Notes: a model not told the origin generated them from the letters alone. DNA of 64,000 bases from Rhizobium sp. RCAM05350 (GCA_024426085.1 CP087972.1:124001-188000); one strand, 5' to 3'; numbered from the stretch's first letter, positions 50,308 through 59,805 are shown. Numbers and translations are program-made.

Positions 50308-52325
50308 TGTTTGAGGTGCGACTGCTTTCCGAAGTCGGCCACACGAGCGGTGGCAGCACTCTCGACCATGTTCCCGTCGGCGACCCGCAGTTTGTCGGCG
50401 CCCTTCTCAACGGTGTTCTCGGTTGCGCGACTGTCATCGATCCGGCGGGCCGTTATCTCTATGCAAATCAGGACTATCTCGACTTCGTGGGCAGGCCGGC
50501 TCGAGAGGTGATCGGCAGCACGGTGTTGGAGGTGCTTGGAGAGAGTGTGCACCGCTCCTATCAGCTGGTCATGGGCGATCTGCGTGCCGGCAAGACTATC
50601 CGCCGTGAAGGCTGGACCGATTACGGGCCGCTCGGCAGCCGCTATATCGAACAAACGGTTACCGCTTATCAGCTGGAGGGCAGCCCCATATCCAGTTACA
50701 TCGCTCTTTCGCGCGATCTGACAGACCTGAAAACGCAGCAACGGGAGCTTGTCGAGCGGATCGAAGCCCAGAATGCGGCCGACGCTTATCATGCCGTGAT
50801 CGTCGACAACGCGCTCGACGCGATCGTGGTGATCGATGAAACCGGCGCTGTCGTCGATTTCAATCCGGCCGCCGTTTCGATCTTTGGCTACAGCCGCGAT
50901 GAAGCGATGGGACAGCAGATTTCCGAGCTGATCATTCCCGCTACGTTGCGCTCGGCCCATGACCAGGGCATGGCTTCCTACATGCAGAGCGGCATCACCC
51001 GAATTCTGGGGCGGCGGCTGGAACTGGAAGCTGTCCGGGCCACCGGTGAAATCATTCCCGTAGAATTGACGATCACGGAAGTGAAGCTCGGCGCCAAGCG
51101 GCTGTTTGCCGCGCATCTGCGCGACCTGAGTGCCGCTCGCCAGGCTCAGGCGGAAATCGAACACCAGCGCGAAGCATTGCACCAGAAGGATAAGCTCGCC
51201 GCGCTCGGCTCGCTTCTCGCCGGCGTCGCCCATGAGTTGAACAACCCGCTTTCGATCGTCATCGGCCAAGCGATGATGCTGCGCGAAAAGCTCGTTGAAG
51301 CGCCGATGGCCAGCGAGTTGGCCGAGCGCAGCGTCAAGATCGAGATCGCCGCCAATCGATGCGCCCGGATCGTGCGCAGCTTCCTGGACATGGCGCGGCA
51401 GCGAAAGCATCAGCGCGACGCTGTTCTGATCCCGGAACTTGTCGGCAGCGGGCTTGAACTGTTGAGTTACAACCTGAAGAGTTCGGGCGTGGTGGTGGAA
51501 ACCGATTTACCGAAGAACCTGCCGCCGCTGTGGATCGACGCCGACCAGATTCACCAGGTCATCGTCAATCTCTTGGTGAACGCCAATCAGGCTCTCGAGG
51601 AAAAGACCGACGGACAGCGCCGCATCAGGATCGCCGCCGAACACCTGCCCGAAACGCAGACCATCGCATTACGCATATCCGATAACGGTGCCGGCATTCC
51701 GCTCAGTATCCGCTCACGCATATTCGATCCCTATTTTACCACCAAGCCGCAGGGAACAGGCACAGGCATCGGTCTTGCCGTTTCAAGGGGGCTGATCGAA
51801 TCCCATAGCGGCACGCTGGAACTCGATCCCGCGCAGGGCCTTGGCGGCGCCTGTTTCGTTATTCGCCTGCCAATCGTATCCCCCGACACGAACAATGATC
51901 TCCAGACACCGCAGAAAGCGGAGAACGCGCCTGGCAATCTGGAACAGCACATCCTCATTATTGACGACGAGGTGGATATAGCCGACCTTTTGGCCGATAT
52001 CGTCCGGAAGATCGGTTTTAGCGCCGTTGTGGCCAACAGCGGGCAGGCGGCCAAGATCCTGCTGGAACAGGCAGATCTTTCGATCGATGCGATCCTCTGC
52101 GACATTCGGATGCCCGACGGGGACGGACCGTCCTTCTTCGACTGGCTCGGCAAAACGCATCCGGCGCTCGCCGGCCGCATCGGTTTTATCACAGGCGACA
52201 CATTGGGACCGGCCGCGGGCCGTTTCCTGGCGCGCTCCGGCTGTCCGGTGATCGAAAAGCCTTTTACACCGGATGACATCCAGCGCATTCTCGTCACGTT
52301 GACCAAGGCCGCTGCGGACGCTTGA
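50307..52325 (+). CDS. Soluble PAS-PAS hybrid sensor histidine kinase
   Basis: Cytoplasmic sensor kinase, about 672 residues, intact and with no membrane segment. Two PAS domains are visible: residues 35-150 (GCATVIDPAGRYLYANQDYLDFVGRPAREVIG) and 165-275 (DALDAIVVIDETGAVVDFNPAAVSIFGYSRDEA). The HisKA box is LLAGVAHELNNPLSIVIGQ. ATPase motifs are LLVNANQAL, ISDNGAGI and GTGTGIGLAVSRGLIE. A C-terminal receiver (ILIIDDEVDIADLLADIV, LCDIRMPDGDG, KPFTPDD) makes it hybrid. Start ATG 50307 overlaps the regulator stop. A globin gene follows 129 bases later, hinting at oxygen or NO sensing; no heme-binding His pattern like FixL is obvious. Confidence 0.93.
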   Translation: MFEVRLLSEVGHTSGGSTLDHVPVGDPQFVGALLNGVLGCATVIDPAGRYLYANQDYLDFVGRPAREVIGSTVLEVLGESVHRSYQLVMGDLRAGKTIRREGWTDYGPLGSRYIEQTVTAYQLEGSPISSYIALSRDLTDLKTQQRELVERIEAQNAADAYHAVIVDNALDAIVVIDETGAVVDFNPAAVSIFGYSRDEAMGQQISELIIPATLRSAHDQGMASYMQSGITRILGRRLELEAVRATGEIIPVELTITEVKLGAKRLFAAHLRDLSAARQAQAEIEHQREALHQKDKLAALGSLLAGVAHELNNPLSIVIGQAMMLREKLVEAPMASELAERSVKIEIAANRCARIVRSFLDMARQRKHQRDAVLIPELVGSGLELLSYNLKSSGVVVETDLPKNLPPLWIDADQIHQVIVNLLVNANQALEEKTDGQRRIRIAAEHLPETQTIALRISDNGAGIPLSIRSRIFDPYFTTKPQGTGTGIGLAVSRGLIESHSGTLELDPAQGLGGACFVIRLPIVSPDTNNDLQTPQKAENAPGNLEQHILIIDDEVDIADLLADIVRKIGFSAVVANSGQAAKILLEQADLSIDAILCDIRMPDGDGPSFFDWLGKTHPALAGRIGFITGDTLGPAAGRFLARSGCPVIEKPFTPDDIQRILVTLTKAAADA

Positions 52326-52454
52326 AGCTTGTTCGAGCACGGACCGATTGGGCGCGCTGAAACAATTGAAACACGGATCCGTTTCCCGTGAATTCCGGCA
52401 GAAACATTGGCTTGCTAGGTCTTCTATCCAGAAACGGATGTTGGAGTTGAGATC

Positions 52455-52898
52455 ATGCAGGAAGCCGAAATCGTCATGCTGGAAGAAAGCTTCGCTGAAG
52501 TCGTCGCAGTTAGAGATGAGGCAGCCGAACTGTTTTATGAGCGGCTTTTCGTTCACGACCCTTCGCTGCGAGCGATGTTTGCCAGCAGTGACATGAAGGA
52601 ACAGGGCCGTAAACTGATGGCCGCGCTTTCCCTCGTGGTAGGATCGCTGCGCAAACTCGACACGGTAGTTCCGGCCCTGGAAACGCTCGCGATCAAGCAT
52701 GTGGGCTACGGCGTACGCGATGAACACTATGCCACGGTGGGCAAGGCACTGATCGAGACCCTATCATTGTTCTTTGCCAACCGCTTCACGCTTGAGCACC
52801 GCAGGGTTTGGACTCTGGCCTACGAAACGGTCGCCACCGTGATGATCGCGGCGTCCAATACCAGCGGCGTGCGGGAATTGTTACGGCGCTCGTCTTGA
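52455..52898 (+). CDS. Single-domain globin
   Basis: Bacterial hemoglobin of 147 residues. It opens MQEAEIVMLEESFAEVVAVRDEAAELFYERLFVHDPSLRAMF: the final Phe is at CD1. Helix E reads MKEQGRKLMAALSLVVGSL, with Gln at the usual distal place, and the proximal His is in LAIKHVGYGVRDEHYATVG. The AIKHVGYGV context with a downstream Glu matches Vitreoscilla-type and flavohemoglobin globin domains, but no reductase domain follows. It is on the same strand as the PAS kinase. O2 or NO binding is expected; the partner reductase is unknown. Confidence 0.92.
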   Translation: MQEAEIVMLEESFAEVVAVRDEAAELFYERLFVHDPSLRAMFASSDMKEQGRKLMAALSLVVGSLRKLDTVVPALETLAIKHVGYGVRDEHYATVGKALIETLSLFFANRFTLEHRRVWTLAYETVATVMIAASNTSGVRELLRRSS

Positions 52899-52971
52899 GC
52901 CATCCGATGCGGCTCACCGACTTGGGCTCGAAGCAATCCGACCAGGCTTCGCAAAGAACGAGGAGGCCACA

Positions 52972-53339
52972 ATGTTTTCCTTTTCCCGTTTCTCCGTCCG
53001 ATTTACCGTCGCTCTCGTCGTCTCCATGACGGCCGGCGCGTCGGCGGAGGGGGAACCATGAAGAAAACGGACGTTGCCGGCACGATCGCCTACCTGCTTC
53101 GGATACACCATGGACTCTGTCCAGGGATAACCTTTGACCCGTTCGAGATGTCGAAAATGATCGATCCGAAAGGCGTTCCGCTGACGGCCCTCAAACGGAG
53201 ATACAAGGCGGACTTCGACGAGAGTTACGGCGAGGCCGGTTCACGGATTGCCATCGAGGGAACGCCCGCCTTTTGCGACCTGATCCGCTCTATGTTCCAC
53301 GGCAACGCCGACGCATTTCCGGGCCTGGTTTTCCATTGA
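52972..53339 (+). CDS. Small secreted protein, about 120 residues (split by an indel)
   Basis: The ATG at 52972 follows GAGGAGGCCACA and starts a clean signal peptide, MFSFSRFSVRFTVALVVSMT then AGASA, ending after EGEP at a TGA. An overlapping frame from ATG 53058 continues MKKTDVAGTIAYLLRIHHGL, CPGITFDPFEMSKMIDPKG and ends AFCDLIRSMFHGNADAFPGLVFH. A 29-residue signal peptide alone makes little sense, so I read one protein with an indel near 53055. Two cysteines could form a disulfide in the periplasm. Family not recognised. The next gene starts within its stop (TTGA). Confidence 0.55.
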
Positions 53340-54231
53340 CGGTGCGGCTGATCCAGTGGTGGAAGCGCGCCGCCTTCGGTCTTGGCCTGCCGGTGTTTTT
53401 ATGGACGACGTCTAGCCTGGCCCAGACCGCCAATGCGCAGGACTGGCAACTTCGGGAGATCACGGCGGAGGTTCCCGGCCATCCCGGCACCTCTTATTCC
53501 GATCTACTCAAGCAGGTCATTCCCGACCTCGAAATCAACGAGAACAGCACCACCGGCCATCTGATGGAGCCGTTGCGCCATATCGCGGCAGATTACGGCG
53601 GCGAACTGCCAGCTTCCATTGCCATCGGCTCTCTGCAAGTCTCGACCTTCATGATGGACGGCCGGATGCGAACCGCCATTCTGACGGATCTCGGAACAGT
53701 GGAGACGACGGTCGAGCAGCCGACGCTGCTGGCTGTCTTTGATGACGGCAGGATCCCGAAATTCCTTGACGCCGTCGATGTCGGAATGGACCGCGACACC
53801 TCCTACGGCGTACCCGCGCTGGTCAATATCGGCCCGGGCAACCAGGCGCTGGTGACGCGCAGCAACCACTTCAATTCCAACGAAACCTTCGAGACCACAG
53901 CGATGATAATCCTGCACGGCAGCAGGCTGAAACTGGTCGACACATTTTCCACCTATGGGGTGCGAACCTGTAACGAAGAGACAAGGCAAGTGCTGACCTT
54001 GGAGGAGCGGCCGGTAGGGAACGCAAACACCTATTCCGATATCCTGGCGACCATCGAGGAGAATCAGACCCTGACAGGCGAGACTTGCGACGGTGAAATT
54101 CCCCGGAATCGGTTTTCGACAGCACATCGACCATTTATCGCTGGGATACAAAGACGCGCAATTTCGCTGCCGTTTCAGATGCGCTGGAAAAGTTTCAGCT
54201 CCGCGCAGCGGAGCAAATGAGTGGTCCCTGA
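53336..54231 (+). CDS. Secreted protein of unknown function
   Basis: About 298 residues. The TTG at 53336 overlaps the previous stop; GTG at 53342 is an alternative. The signal peptide is VRLIQWWKRAAFGLGLPVFL with cleavage near SSLAQTANA. The mature part includes AEVPGHPGTSYSDLLKQVIPDL, TGHLMEPLRHIAADYGGELP and TYGVRTCNEETRQVL. An indel near 54110 hides the end, STIYRWDTKTRNFAAVSDAL to EQMSGP. Two mature cysteines (TCNEE, ETCDGE). No enzyme motif recognised. Overlap with the upstream secreted protein suggests they act together. Confidence 0.6.
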
Positions 54232-54382
54232 GTTCGTCGCCGTGCGGCGGGGGAGCCCGTCTCCGACAGCCGCCACCATCAACACTGTTTTTTAGCGCGC
54301 AGAAACTCAGCTGCAATCCGAGCGAAACAAAGTGGCGTTACAAACGCGGCCAAAGAAGAAATTTCAAGCTATGAGGCATCCC

Positions 54383-54752
54383 ATGTTTTCTTGCCGTTTC
54401 AAGTCCAAAACTCTTCCTATTTTTGCAGGTATCGCATGTCTGATCACGTCGTTGACCAATACCGCCTCCGCTCAGGAACCTGTTTCCCTTTTTAAAATTG
54501 TCACAGTCAAAGACGAGATTGTCGTCGGACTCACCGCTTCGGAAATCGCCGAGCTTGGAGGCGGTGACGTCAGTGCGATCGGCAAGGCGTTGGCTGCCAA
54601 CGGGGAATTGTCGCTCTGGCAATTCGCAGTCCGCAAGGCAGCCGATGGCTCACTTGAGGAAGCGCCGCTCCGTCGCGTCAGTATCCTCGGTCATGATCTC
54701 GTTGCGTATAGAGCCATATGCAACGCCGCTAAGGGTTCTTCCTGTGGAGTAA
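54383..54752 (+). CDS. Small secreted protein with C-terminal EPYATPLRVLP motif
   Basis: About 122 residues. The ATG at 54383 has GAGG six bases upstream, better than ATG 54371. The signal peptide MFSCRFKSKTLPIFAGIACL ends near ASA. The mature part reads FKIVTVKDEIVVGLTASEIAEL and GELSLWQFAVRKAADGSLEEAPL, then after an indel near 54690 SLRIEPYATPLRVLPVE at a stop at 54752. The repeated pairing of 'DEIVVGL' and 'EPYxTPLxVLP' recalls a family of small rhizobial secreted proteins of unknown role. The longer unshifted frame to 54850 is less protein-like. Confidence 0.6.
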
Positions 54753-54889
54753 TACTTGCGGCGGCGTCCCGGCACGTCGCCCCTTTTTCCGCTCATGGGT
54801 GCGAATATTCCTGGCAGAAACGTGTCGTCGCTGTGTGCTATTCTCCATGAAATTGACCGTAAGTTGAAAAATAGGATGGATAGCCTGCA

Positions 54890-55663
54890 ATGAAAAAATC
54901 GCCCATATATAGCCTGGGGTTTTCATTGTCCGTGCTTGGATTCCTGCTTCTACCTTTCAATTCGGCAACTGCGGGATGGTACCAGATAAAAAATTACGAA
55001 GGCACGGTGGGCCGGGCTCCGGTCCATCTGTCGCTTCAAACGTTCGACAAATTAAACGGCGAAACGGACACGCGCATCGTCGGTAGCTACTACTACGACT
55101 CCCATCGTGTTCCCCTTAAACTGAATGGAAATCGGCTCCCCAACGGCGATATAACACTGTGTGAAAGCGACCTCGGGCTGGAAGATCAGCAACCCATGGC
55201 AGAGCCACTGTGCACGTTCACCCTTGATGTTCCATCGAAAAGCCTGACGGGGACTTGGAAATCAGGAACTAAATCTTTCGACGTCCAATTGCGTGAAGTC
55301 GGAGAGCTGGACAACAATGAGGAAGAACGCATCGAAGGCACGGTTGAAATACCGATGTGGCACTTCACCAGGAAGGCCATGTTCATCGGCGTATACAGGA
55401 AAGTCGACACCTGTGAGAAGATCGTCATGTCGCAACTGAAGACCGTCAGCATTCTTGATGGACAGATCCTGGACAACACTCTTCTGGCTCAGGCCGAAAA
55501 AGACACCAACGATGACAGCCTGGCCTGCGAAGCTGGGCTTTTGATGACTGAAATCTATTCAAATCTGGAGTCTGGTGACGGCCTGAACAGCGTAACGATC
55601 CACTATGGAGGTGGAAAAATGGGTTATGACGCGATCGCGACGCTTGAGAGGAATGCTTACTAA
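54890..55663 (+). CDS. Secreted protein of unknown function, 257 residues
   Basis: Intact. The signal peptide is MKKSPIYSLGFSLSVLGFLL with cleavage after ATA. The mature part starts GWYQIKNYEGTVGRAPVHLSLQTF and has GSYYYDSHRVPLKLNGNRLPNGDITLCES, LDVPSKSLTGTWKSGTKSFDVQLREV and HYGGGKMGYDAIATLERN. The 'GTVG..PV.LSL' and 'GSYYYD' patterns suggest a beta-rich fold. Four mature cysteines are present. It is 137 bases after the previous secreted protein. Slightly lower GC than its neighbours. No function assigned. Confidence 0.7.
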   Translation: MKKSPIYSLGFSLSVLGFLLLPFNSATAGWYQIKNYEGTVGRAPVHLSLQTFDKLNGETDTRIVGSYYYDSHRVPLKLNGNRLPNGDITLCESDLGLEDQQPMAEPLCTFTLDVPSKSLTGTWKSGTKSFDVQLREVGELDNNEEERIEGTVEIPMWHFTRKAMFIGVYRKVDTCEKIVMSQLKTVSILDGQILDNTLLAQAEKDTNDDSLACEAGLLMTEIYSNLESGDGLNSVTIHYGGGKMGYDAIATLERNAY

Positions 55664-55830
55664 CATAGCTAGATCAAACTCAGGATCGATCAGGCGTGGT
55701 TGTGCGGGTAACGGTGCAAAGCCTCCCTGCGAGAAGTCCCTAGCCAAAGCTTGACGGGCTTGCTCTCAGTGCTCTTGGTGCGCGGCGAGAAATAGGAGAG
55801 GGCATCATGTCCGACACGTTGGAATAACGC

Positions 55831-56319
55831 TCATTCCTGTTCGCCGCTTTGGCCAATCTGCTTGACCATATTAAACCCGGTAACGCGGAAACCACCGGCC
55901 TTGTAAACATGCTGTGCACGTGAATTGTCCGCCGCCACCCGCAGTTTGATCTCGCTATACCCATGGGTATGAAGCATCGCCTCCAACGCGACTAAAGCAC
56001 GCCGCCCTTGGCCATTTCCCCTCTGCTCGGGCAGTATGCAGAAATCGCAGATGAAGACGGAACGCCGCTCCTCGTCGGGACAATACCAGACGTAGCCGAT
56101 GACGGTGCCGGGACTGTTATCTTTGATAATGCAGAACAATAGCTGGCCAGGCGTTTCCGGACCCAAGGGAAGGTCTCGAGCGATCTCGCGTTGCGCCATC
56201 ACCAGTGCATCTGAGGCAGATACTCCGTAGTTGGTTGAAATTTCTGCGGCATAGTCGGGAACAAAATATTCCAGATACCGGGTGAATTCTCCGCCGAACA
56301 TCGGTCTAAACGTAATCAT
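55831..56319 (-). CDS. GNAT-family N-acetyltransferase
   Basis: Acetyl-CoA-dependent acetyltransferase of 162 residues. The ATG at 56319 follows AGGACGAACAGA and starts MITFRPMFGGEFTRYLEYFVPDYA. Motif A is FICDFCILPEQRGNGQGRRALVALEAML, with the acetyl-CoA loop QRGNGQG. Motif B is IKLRVAADNSRAQHVYKAGGFRVTGFNMVK. The opening with EYFVPDYAAEISTNYG resembles the ribosomal/antibiotic-type GNATs seen with that N-terminus. The substrate is unknown. It faces the secreted-protein gene tail to tail. Confidence 0.9.
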   Translation of the reverse strand: MITFRPMFGGEFTRYLEYFVPDYAAEISTNYGVSASDALVMAQREIARDLPLGPETPGQLLFCIIKDNSPGTVIGYVWYCPDEERRSVFICDFCILPEQRGNGQGRRALVALEAMLHTHGYSEIKLRVAADNSRAQHVYKAGGFRVTGFNMVKQIGQSGEQE

Positions 56320-56485
56320 TCTGTTCGTCCTGTTTGTCCGCTTCACTCTGGGTATTCATCGGAACTATATCGAGCGATATGGGGCCAGCAACGTTCAAGC
56401 ACGGCATTAGTTCAATAGCAGAAGCGGGCAGACATAAAACTCCGGTGAGATGCAGAACCTTGGTGCTGGCCTCAGCGAGAATGGC

Positions 56486-56509
56486 GGGAGCCTGATATCT
56501 CAGGCTCCC
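56486..56509 (-). terminator. Terminator-like hairpin after the RTX gene
   Basis: GGGAGCCTGA (56486-56495) pairs perfectly with TCAGGCTCCC (56500-56509) over a four-base loop, starting 11 bases beyond the RTX stop. The T-run is weak. Confidence 0.65.
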
Positions 56510-56519
56510 TGCTGCGACG

Positions 56520-59519
56520 TTACAATACAAAGTCGCCGCTCTGGAAAGCGATGGCGTCATCGAAATGAATGACGAAATCGGCCACCTTGTCGCCGTTGGT
56601 GTCGCCGTAGACATAGGTGTCCGAGGCCTGTTTTTCGAAACGAAGCTCGCCGTTGGCCCCACTAAACGCGGCCGTGCCCTTGAAGATGAAGGCCTGGTCG
56701 CCGGTAAGCGCCGTATTTGCATCGATACCGGAAAGACCGATCTTGTCGCCTTGCGTGTGGCTGAAATCGAAGATCGTATCTCGGCCCGCCGTCGCGACTG
56801 TCGTATCGCCGAGCGCCTTGAACAGAAACGTGTCGGCACCTGCACCTCCATTCAGCTTGTCGGCACCGGTTCCGCCCGCAAGTACGTTGTTACCCGTATT
56901 CCCTGTCAAAGTATCGTTGTGACTGGAGCCTGTCAGGTTTTCAATCGAGACGTAGACATCGCCCTTGGCCTCGCCGGTGTTGGCTGCGGCGGTGGTAAGA
57001 TTGGCGACAACGCCGGCAGACGCGCCGGCATAGGACGCCGTGTCGGTGTTGGCGCCACCATCCAGCTTGTCAGCTCCTACTCCCCCGATCAGCACGTCGT
57101 TGCCGGCGGCACCCGAAAGGCTGTTGACGCCGGAATTGCCGGTCAGCGTGTTTGCCAGCGCGTTGCCTGTACCGCTGATATTGGATGCACCGAGGAGTTT
57201 GAGGTTCTCGATGGTCGCAAAGGTGCTGAGATTGCGGGAGATCAGCGAGGTGATCGTATCACTGCCCTCGCTGTCGACGACCGTGTCGGCGCCGGAGCCG
57301 AGCACGTAGGTGTCGTTGCCGGCGCCGCCGTTCAGGGTGTTTGTTCCGGCGTTTCCGGTCAGCACATTGGCAAGAGCATTGCCGGTGGCGTTGATATTGC
57401 CGCTGCCCGAGAGGGTCAGGTTCTCGATGGTGGCGTAGGACGCAAGGCTGCGGCTGATCGTCGAGATGATCGTATCGGTGCCCGCGCTATCGATGACCTT
57501 GTCGGAACCTGAACCAAGTACGTAGGTGTCGTTGCCAGCGCCACCGTCCAGCGTGTTTGTCCCGGCATTTCCGGTCAGCACATTGGCCAACCCGTTACCC
57601 GTGGCGTTGATATTGCCGGATCCGAGCAGCGTCAGATTTTCGATTGTCGAGTAGGACGCAAGGCTGCGGCTGATTGTCGAGGTGATGGTGTCGATGCCGC
57701 CGCCGTCGCTGACGATGTCGGCGCCAGAGCCGAGGACGTAGGTATCATTGCCGAGGTCGCCTTTCAGCGTATCGACCACATTGTCCGCGCCGCCGTTCAG
57801 AATATTGTCGCCGCTATTGCCGGAAATGACATTGGCAAGCGCATTGCCCGTCGCATTGACGCTGGCGGTCCCTTTCAGAACCAGATCTTCGATCGTCGCG
57901 TAGTCGGTCAGGTTGCGGCTGATCATTGAGGTGATAGTGTCATGTTGGCCATCAGTGTCGATGACCTTGTCGGTTCCGGAACCCAGGATGTAGACGTCGT
58001 TACCCGCGCCGCCGTTCAGCGTATCGGTAACGGTATCGATGCCGCCGTCGAGGATATTGCTGCCACCATTGCCGGTAATGATGTTCACAAGCGCATTGCC
58101 GGTGCCGGCAACATTGCCGTTGCCCACAAGCGTCAGATTTTCGATGGCCGGATAGCTGGCAAGGCTGCGGCTGATTTCGGATGTAATGGTGTCGTTGCCT
58201 GCGCTGTCGATCACCTTGTCGTAGCCCGTACCCAGGACGTAGGTGTCATTCCCGGCGCCGCCCTTCAAGGTGTCGATGACGTCTCCACTTTCCAAGCCGC
58301 CGTCGAGGATGTTGTTGCCGTTGCTGCCGGTGATAACGTTCATGAACGCATTGCCCGTGCCGTTGATGTGGATGGGCAGGTTCCAGTTGGGATGTGTCAC
58401 CAAATTCAGATTTTCGACATTGGAATAGTCAGCAAGCGAGCGGTCGACAATTGTGGTGATCGTATCGACACCGCCGGCGCTGCCCGCCTCCTCCTTGATA
58501 CTGTCGGAGCCGTTTTGCAGCACATAGGTGTCATTGCCACCCCCGCCTGCCAGAAAATCGACAATACCATTGTTGCTGCCGTCCAGGATGTTGTCGCCGT
58601 AATTTCCGTACAGATAGTTTTCCTGATAGTTGCCGATGATGTTGGTGTCGCTGTAACCCTGCAACCGGACCGTCTCGATGGAGAGATAGTTTCGCAAGTC
58701 GACATTGAATTCTGCCATGATCGTATCGGTGCCGGAAGCATCGATGATCTTGTCGGCGCTGGAGCCGAGCACATAGGTGTCATTTCCTGCCCCGCCATCG
58801 ATGGCGTGGTCGATCTTGCCGTACCGATTGTCAAATGCATCGTCGCCGCCACCGAGCACAATCTGGCCGATGATGATACCGGTGTTGATGATTACCTCTC
58901 TCCCCAGGCTCCCGGAGATTGCCACATCCGCGGATTTGATTTCACCCGCGTTGGTCATCTCGTTGATCCGGTTGACAGGATTGTCGAAAAAAATTCCGGT
59001 ATCCTGAACATCGATAACGCTGTCGACGCCGAGCACGAGGTTTCCGGCACTGTTCTCGACAACAACACCGAAGCTGCCGCTTATGTGACCGTTGTTTCCC
59101 AGTTGGAACGTTGAATCTTCCACATAAAGCCCGACATTGCCATCGATGGAACCGGCGTTTTTCAGCTCGATGTGGGTGCCCTTGCCGTACATGCCGATAT
59201 TGGAGGCAGTGATCGCGCCGAGGTTTTCCGCCCTTGTGCCTGCGCCATACACAGACATCCCGTTGTAAGCGTGAATGCTTCCCATAGTGTCCACCTGAAG
59301 AATGGCATCGGTTCCTTCGGAAAGAATCCCTGACTTGTACATGCCATCGGCGACGACATCGCCCGATATCGCAATGACGCTGTCTTGGAAACCGAGGTGA
59401 TTGACGATGCCGTGGCCGTTGGCGACGGTAATCGATCCGCCGATATCGACGACCCAGTTGTGGTTCGATTCATTGACGTAAAGTGTGGTGGTCTCATCCG
59501 TGGTGATATGTGCAGACAT
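56520..59519 (-). CDS. RTX-type calcium-binding repeat protein, 999 residues
   Basis: Large acidic protein probably exported by a type I system. It starts MSAHITTDETTTLYVNESNH, with no signal peptide. Residues 1-230 form a glycine/valine-rich part with short repeats (ANGHGIVNHLG, TRAENLGAITASNIG) suggesting a beta helix. Residues 235-880 hold GGAGNDTYVLGSG units, the calcium-binding nonapeptide, in about seven long repeats with DTITSxISRSLASYxTIENLTL between. The end LAGGTGADKLNGGAGADTFLF to DFSHTQGDKI and HFDDAIAFQSGDFVL is the serralysin/RTX C-terminal secretion region. No catalytic domain is seen; adhesion or biofilm matrix is a guess. Intact despite its length. Confidence 0.92.
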   Translation of the reverse strand: MSAHITTDETTTLYVNESNHNWVVDIGGSITVANGHGIVNHLGFQDSVIAISGDVVADGMYKSGILSEGTDAILQVDTMGSIHAYNGMSVYGAGTRAENLGAITASNIGMYGKGTHIELKNAGSIDGNVGLYVEDSTFQLGNNGHISGSFGVVVENSAGNLVLGVDSVIDVQDTGIFFDNPVNRINEMTNAGEIKSADVAISGSLGREVIINTGIIIGQIVLGGGDDAFDNRYGKIDHAIDGGAGNDTYVLGSSADKIIDASGTDTIMAEFNVDLRNYLSIETVRLQGYSDTNIIGNYQENYLYGNYGDNILDGSNNGIVDFLAGGGGNDTYVLQNGSDSIKEEAGSAGGVDTITTIVDRSLADYSNVENLNLVTHPNWNLPIHINGTGNAFMNVITGSNGNNILDGGLESGDVIDTLKGGAGNDTYVLGTGYDKVIDSAGNDTITSEISRSLASYPAIENLTLVGNGNVAGTGNALVNIITGNGGSNILDGGIDTVTDTLNGGAGNDVYILGSGTDKVIDTDGQHDTITSMISRNLTDYATIEDLVLKGTASVNATGNALANVISGNSGDNILNGGADNVVDTLKGDLGNDTYVLGSGADIVSDGGGIDTITSTISRSLASYSTIENLTLLGSGNINATGNGLANVLTGNAGTNTLDGGAGNDTYVLGSGSDKVIDSAGTDTIISTISRSLASYATIENLTLSGSGNINATGNALANVLTGNAGTNTLNGGAGNDTYVLGSGADTVVDSEGSDTITSLISRNLSTFATIENLKLLGASNISGTGNALANTLTGNSGVNSLSGAAGNDVLIGGVGADKLDGGANTDTASYAGASAGVVANLTTAAANTGEAKGDVYVSIENLTGSSHNDTLTGNTGNNVLAGGTGADKLNGGAGADTFLFKALGDTTVATAGRDTIFDFSHTQGDKIGLSGIDANTALTGDQAFIFKGTAAFSGANGELRFEKQASDTYVYGDTNGDKVADFVIHFDDAIAFQSGDFVL
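57180..58340 (-). repeat. Long tandem coding repeats within the RTX gene
   Basis: The unit containing GGAGNDTYVLG recurs at 57305, 57521, 57737, 57989 and 58238. Spacing is 216, 216, 252 and 249 bases, so 72-residue units expand to 83-84 residues when an extra DTLNGG segment is present. High DNA identity between the first three suggests recent expansion. Confidence 0.85.
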
Positions 59520-59754
59520 GGCCGGGAGGTCCTTGGTTGGGTGTTACCCTTCTGATAGCCGCTCGCTGTTTCACTCTGATTTCAGGAACTCTTCGCCGAT
59601 GGTTCAATTGTTTCAGGGGACGCCGGTTGCGAGCGCAATATGGCTCCGTGGGCATTTCTGCAATGAGACCCCGCTAAGGGAATTGGACGTTCTTTGGATT
59701 GAAGCGGTTAGTTCGAATGGCCTGAAGCGTTCGAGGGATCGGTCAATCTCGTTC

Positions 59755-59805
59755 GAGAGAGAGAAAAAAAAAAAAGAAAAGAGAGAGAGAGAGAGAGAAA
59801 AAAAG
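59755..59805 (+). repeat. Low-complexity purine tract (GA repeats and A runs)
   Basis: Fifty-one consecutive purines: A runs of 12 and 7 around a GA dinucleotide repeat. It is unlike anything else in the window and lies just before the point where the MFS gene becomes recognisable. It may be a biological tract or an assembly join. Confidence 0.9.

Noticed and set aside
57942..59114. 390-codon open frame on the plus strand opposite the RTX gene
   Set aside because: It only mirrors the RTX repeats in reverse complement; the RTX nonapeptides on the minus strand are unambiguous.
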